A stretch of DNA of 21,928 bases from an uncultured Actinomycetes bacterium (GTDB lineage: Bacteria > Actinomycetota > Thermoleophilia > Solirubrobacterales > Thermoleophilaceae): NCBI GenBank assembly GCA_946481495.1, contig CAMLNW010000009.1, positions 1-21,928 on the forward strand, in the 5' to 3' direction. Numbering within the stretch: position 1 is the first letter of the stretch; each line of letters starts with the position of its first letter. Below, in pieces: positions 20,454 to 21,928 of the stretch. A program made the position numbers and the translations under genes. The notes below the pieces were generated by a model. That model had not been told where the DNA came from, did not search any database, and was given only the letters and a program-made list of their open reading frames with translations.

Positions 20454-21329
20454 TTAGCCGCGGAGGGTCTCGACGGCGATCTGGGCGACCTCCGTCGGGG
20501 TGCGGCCGACGCGGACGCCCTTGGCCTCGAGCGCCTCGGCCTTGGCGGCGGCGGTGCCCTTGGAGCCGGAGACGATCGCCCCGGCGTGGCCCATCGTCTT
20601 GCCGGGCGGGGCGGTGAAGCCGGCGATGTACGCCACGACCGGCTTGCTCACGTTCTCGGCGATGTACTCGGCCGCCTGCTCCTCGGCGTCGCCGCCGATC
20701 TCGCCGGACAGCACGATCAGCTCGGTCTCGTCGTCGGCCTCGAACAGCTCGACGACGTCGACGAAGCTGGAGCCGGGGACCGGGTCGCCGCCGATGCCGA
20801 CGATCGAGCTGTTGCCGAAGCCGCTCTGGGCCAGCTCGTAGCCGATCTGGTAGGTCAGCGTGCCGGAGCGCGACACGACGCCGACGTTGCCCTCCTTGAA
20901 GAAGGACGCCGGGATGATGCCGACGCTCGCCTTGCCCGGCGACAGGATGCCCGGGCAGTTCGGACCGACCAGCCGCACGTTCGGGTTGCGCGCGAGATGG
21001 TTGTAGACGCGCAGCTCGTCGTGGGCGGGGATGCCCTCGGTGATCGCGACGATCAGCTCGATGCCGGCGTCCTCGGCCTCGAGGATCGAGTCGGCGGCGA
21101 AGCGCGGCGGGACGAAGATCATCGCCGTGTTCGCGCCGCTCTCGGCGACCGCGTCGTGGAAGGTGTTGAAGACCGGGATGCCCTCGACGTCCTGGCCGCC
21201 CTTGCCGGGCGTGACGCCGGCGACGACCTGGGTGCCGTAGGCGCGGTTGTTCAGCGAATGGAACGTGCCCTCGCTGCCGGTGATGCCGGAGACGCAGAGG
21301 CGCGTGTCCTGGTCGACCAGGACGGCCAT
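20454..21329 (-). CDS. sucD: Succinyl-CoA synthetase alpha subunit
   Basis: This 291-residue alpha subunit makes succinyl-CoA, or the reverse with ATP/GTP formation, in the TCA cycle. It has the CoA-binding SGITGSEGTFHSL, VTPGKGGQ, FVPPRFAADSI, ITEGIPAHD, GPNCPGI, SRSGTLTYQIG and GIGGDPVPGSSF. The phosphohistidine loop is GHAGAIVSG. Length and motifs are normal for the family. Its ATG shares one base with the sucC stop (TGATG), so the two subunits are translated in step. The small-protein/nucleotidyltransferase pair follows after 33 bases and may read through from this operon. Confidence 0.95.
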   Translation of the reverse strand: MAVLVDQDTRLCVSGITGSEGTFHSLNNRAYGTQVVAGVTPGKGGQDVEGIPVFNTFHDAVAESGANTAMIFVPPRFAADSILEAEDAGIELIVAITEGIPAHDELRVYNHLARNPNVRLVGPNCPGILSPGKASVGIIPASFFKEGNVGVVSRSGTLTYQIGYELAQSGFGNSSIVGIGGDPVPGSSFVDVVELFEADDETELIVLSGEIGGDAEEQAAEYIAENVSKPVVAYIAGFTAPPGKTMGHAGAIVSGSKGTAAAKAEALEAKGVRVGRTPTEVAQIAVETLRG

Positions 21330-21928
21330 CAGCCCGGGACCCCCGCCTTGGCGACCTCGACGACCTTGGCGGCGGCGCCGTCCATCGTCGTCTCGGTGTG
21401 GACGTTCGGCAGGTTCGCCTCGGCGAGCAGCGCCTGGCCCTCCTGCTCGTTGGTGCCGTTGAGGCGGACCACGAACGGGACCTCGGGCTGGATCTGGGCG
21501 AACGCCTCGATCAGGCCCTTGGCGACCTCGTCGCAGCGGGTGATGCCCCCGAAGATGTTGAACAGCACGGCCTTGACCTTAGGGTCGGAGAGGATCACCT
21601 CGACCGCTTGCGTGATCGCCTCGGCCTTCGAGCCGCCGCCGGCGTCGAGGAAGTTGGCGGGCTGGCCGCCGGCCTGGGCGACGACGTCGAGCGTCGACAT
21701 CACCAGCCCGGCGCCGTTGCCGAGGATGCCGATGTCGCCGTCGAGCTTGACGTAGGTCAGGCCGCGCTCCTTGGCCATCGCCTCCTGAGGGTCGGCGGCG
21801 CCGACGTCGCCGTAGTCGGCCGAGTCGGGGTGGCGGAAGAGCGCGTTGCCGTCGAGCGTCACCTTGGCGTCGAGCGCGACGACCTCGCGCGACTTGGTGA
21901 CCAGCAGCGGGTTGACCTCGACGAGCAT
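21329..21928 (-). CDS. sucC: Succinyl-CoA synthetase beta subunit, C-terminal half (runs off window)
   Basis: This is the last 199 residues of the beta subunit. LVEVNPLLVT at the window edge corresponds to the magnesium/nucleotide-site strand in the middle of SucC, so the Met at the edge is internal and the gene continues to the right. GILGNGAGLVMSTLDVV, PANFLDAGGGS, FNIFGGITRCDEVAKG and VVRLNGTNEQEG follow, forming the ligase/CoA-binding half. Nothing looks unusual. It is directly coupled to sucD. Confidence 0.95.
   Translation of the reverse strand: MLVEVNPLLVTKSREVVALDAKVTLDGNALFRHPDSADYGDVGAADPQEAMAKERGLTYVKLDGDIGILGNGAGLVMSTLDVVAQAGGQPANFLDAGGGSKAEAITQAVEVILSDPKVKAVLFNIFGGITRCDEVAKGLIEAFAQIQPEVPFVVRLNGTNEQEGQALLAEANLPNVHTETTMDGAAAKVVEVAKAGVPG

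Noticed and set aside
20355..21755. 466-codon plus-strand frame opposite sucD/sucC
   Set aside because: Mirror of two highly conserved TCA-cycle genes.

Overview
The window is very G+C-rich, densely coded DNA. The gene families point to a high-GC actinobacterium: a GpgS-type glucosyl-3-phosphoglycerate synthase, a LigC-like ATP-dependent ligase, a DtxR/MntR regulator, Ala/Arg/Lys-rich secreted proteins, and many GTG starts with short or absent leaders. A Thermoleophilia/Solirubrobacterales origin is my best guess, from the general look of the proteins rather than from any search.

Layout. (1) Positions 1-2978 look like accessory DNA. They hold a cut-off AbiEi-type antitoxin, a stand-alone SIR2-like NAD-binding protein and a divergent uncharacterised coiled-coil protein. 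Base composition is visibly less extreme here than in the rest of the window. The block abuts the 3' end of a tRNA-Phe gene (2979-3051), a classic integration position. (2) Positions 3107-5461 encode a DUF3352-type lipoprotein and a convergent secreted M23 peptidase whose reading frame is broken by an apparent one-base loss. One hairpin contains both stop codons. (3) Positions 5541-9507 hold an MrfA/YprA-like helicase, divergent from a two-gene glucosylglycerate unit (GpgS plus a HAD phosphatase). (4) Positions 9554-11005 encode an ECF sigma factor fused to a membrane segment and an extracytoplasmic domain, with an ECF-like promoter placed for a leaderless start. (5) On the minus strand, 14278 down to 11045 runs: secreted sorbosone/glucose dehydrogenase-like protein, Phd/VapB antitoxin, VapC toxin (probable CTG start), glycerate kinase. 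The last three overlap at their stop/start junctions. (6) Positions 14328-16075 hold an SDR oxidoreductase and a LigC-like DNA ligase in tandem. They are divergent from a DtxR/MntR-family regulator followed by a PgeF-type laccase-domain protein (16137-17696). (7) On the minus strand, 21928 down to 17704 runs: sucC (partial), sucD, a 97-residue protein overlapping a DUF6036-like nucleotidyltransferase, a PLP aminotransferase, and a multi-pass membrane protein.

How the genes work together. GpgS and its phosphatase should convert 3-phosphoglycerate to glucosylglycerate, and the nearby glycerate kinase could recycle glycerate. SucCD belongs to the TCA cycle. The rest of the core is envelope, DNA-repair and regulatory genes. 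The best candidates for something new are the membrane-tethered sigma factor, the toxin-antitoxin-glycerate kinase overlap chain, the 97-aa/nucleotidyltransferase pair behind sucCD, and the SIR2/coiled-coil divergent pair in the tRNA-flanked block.
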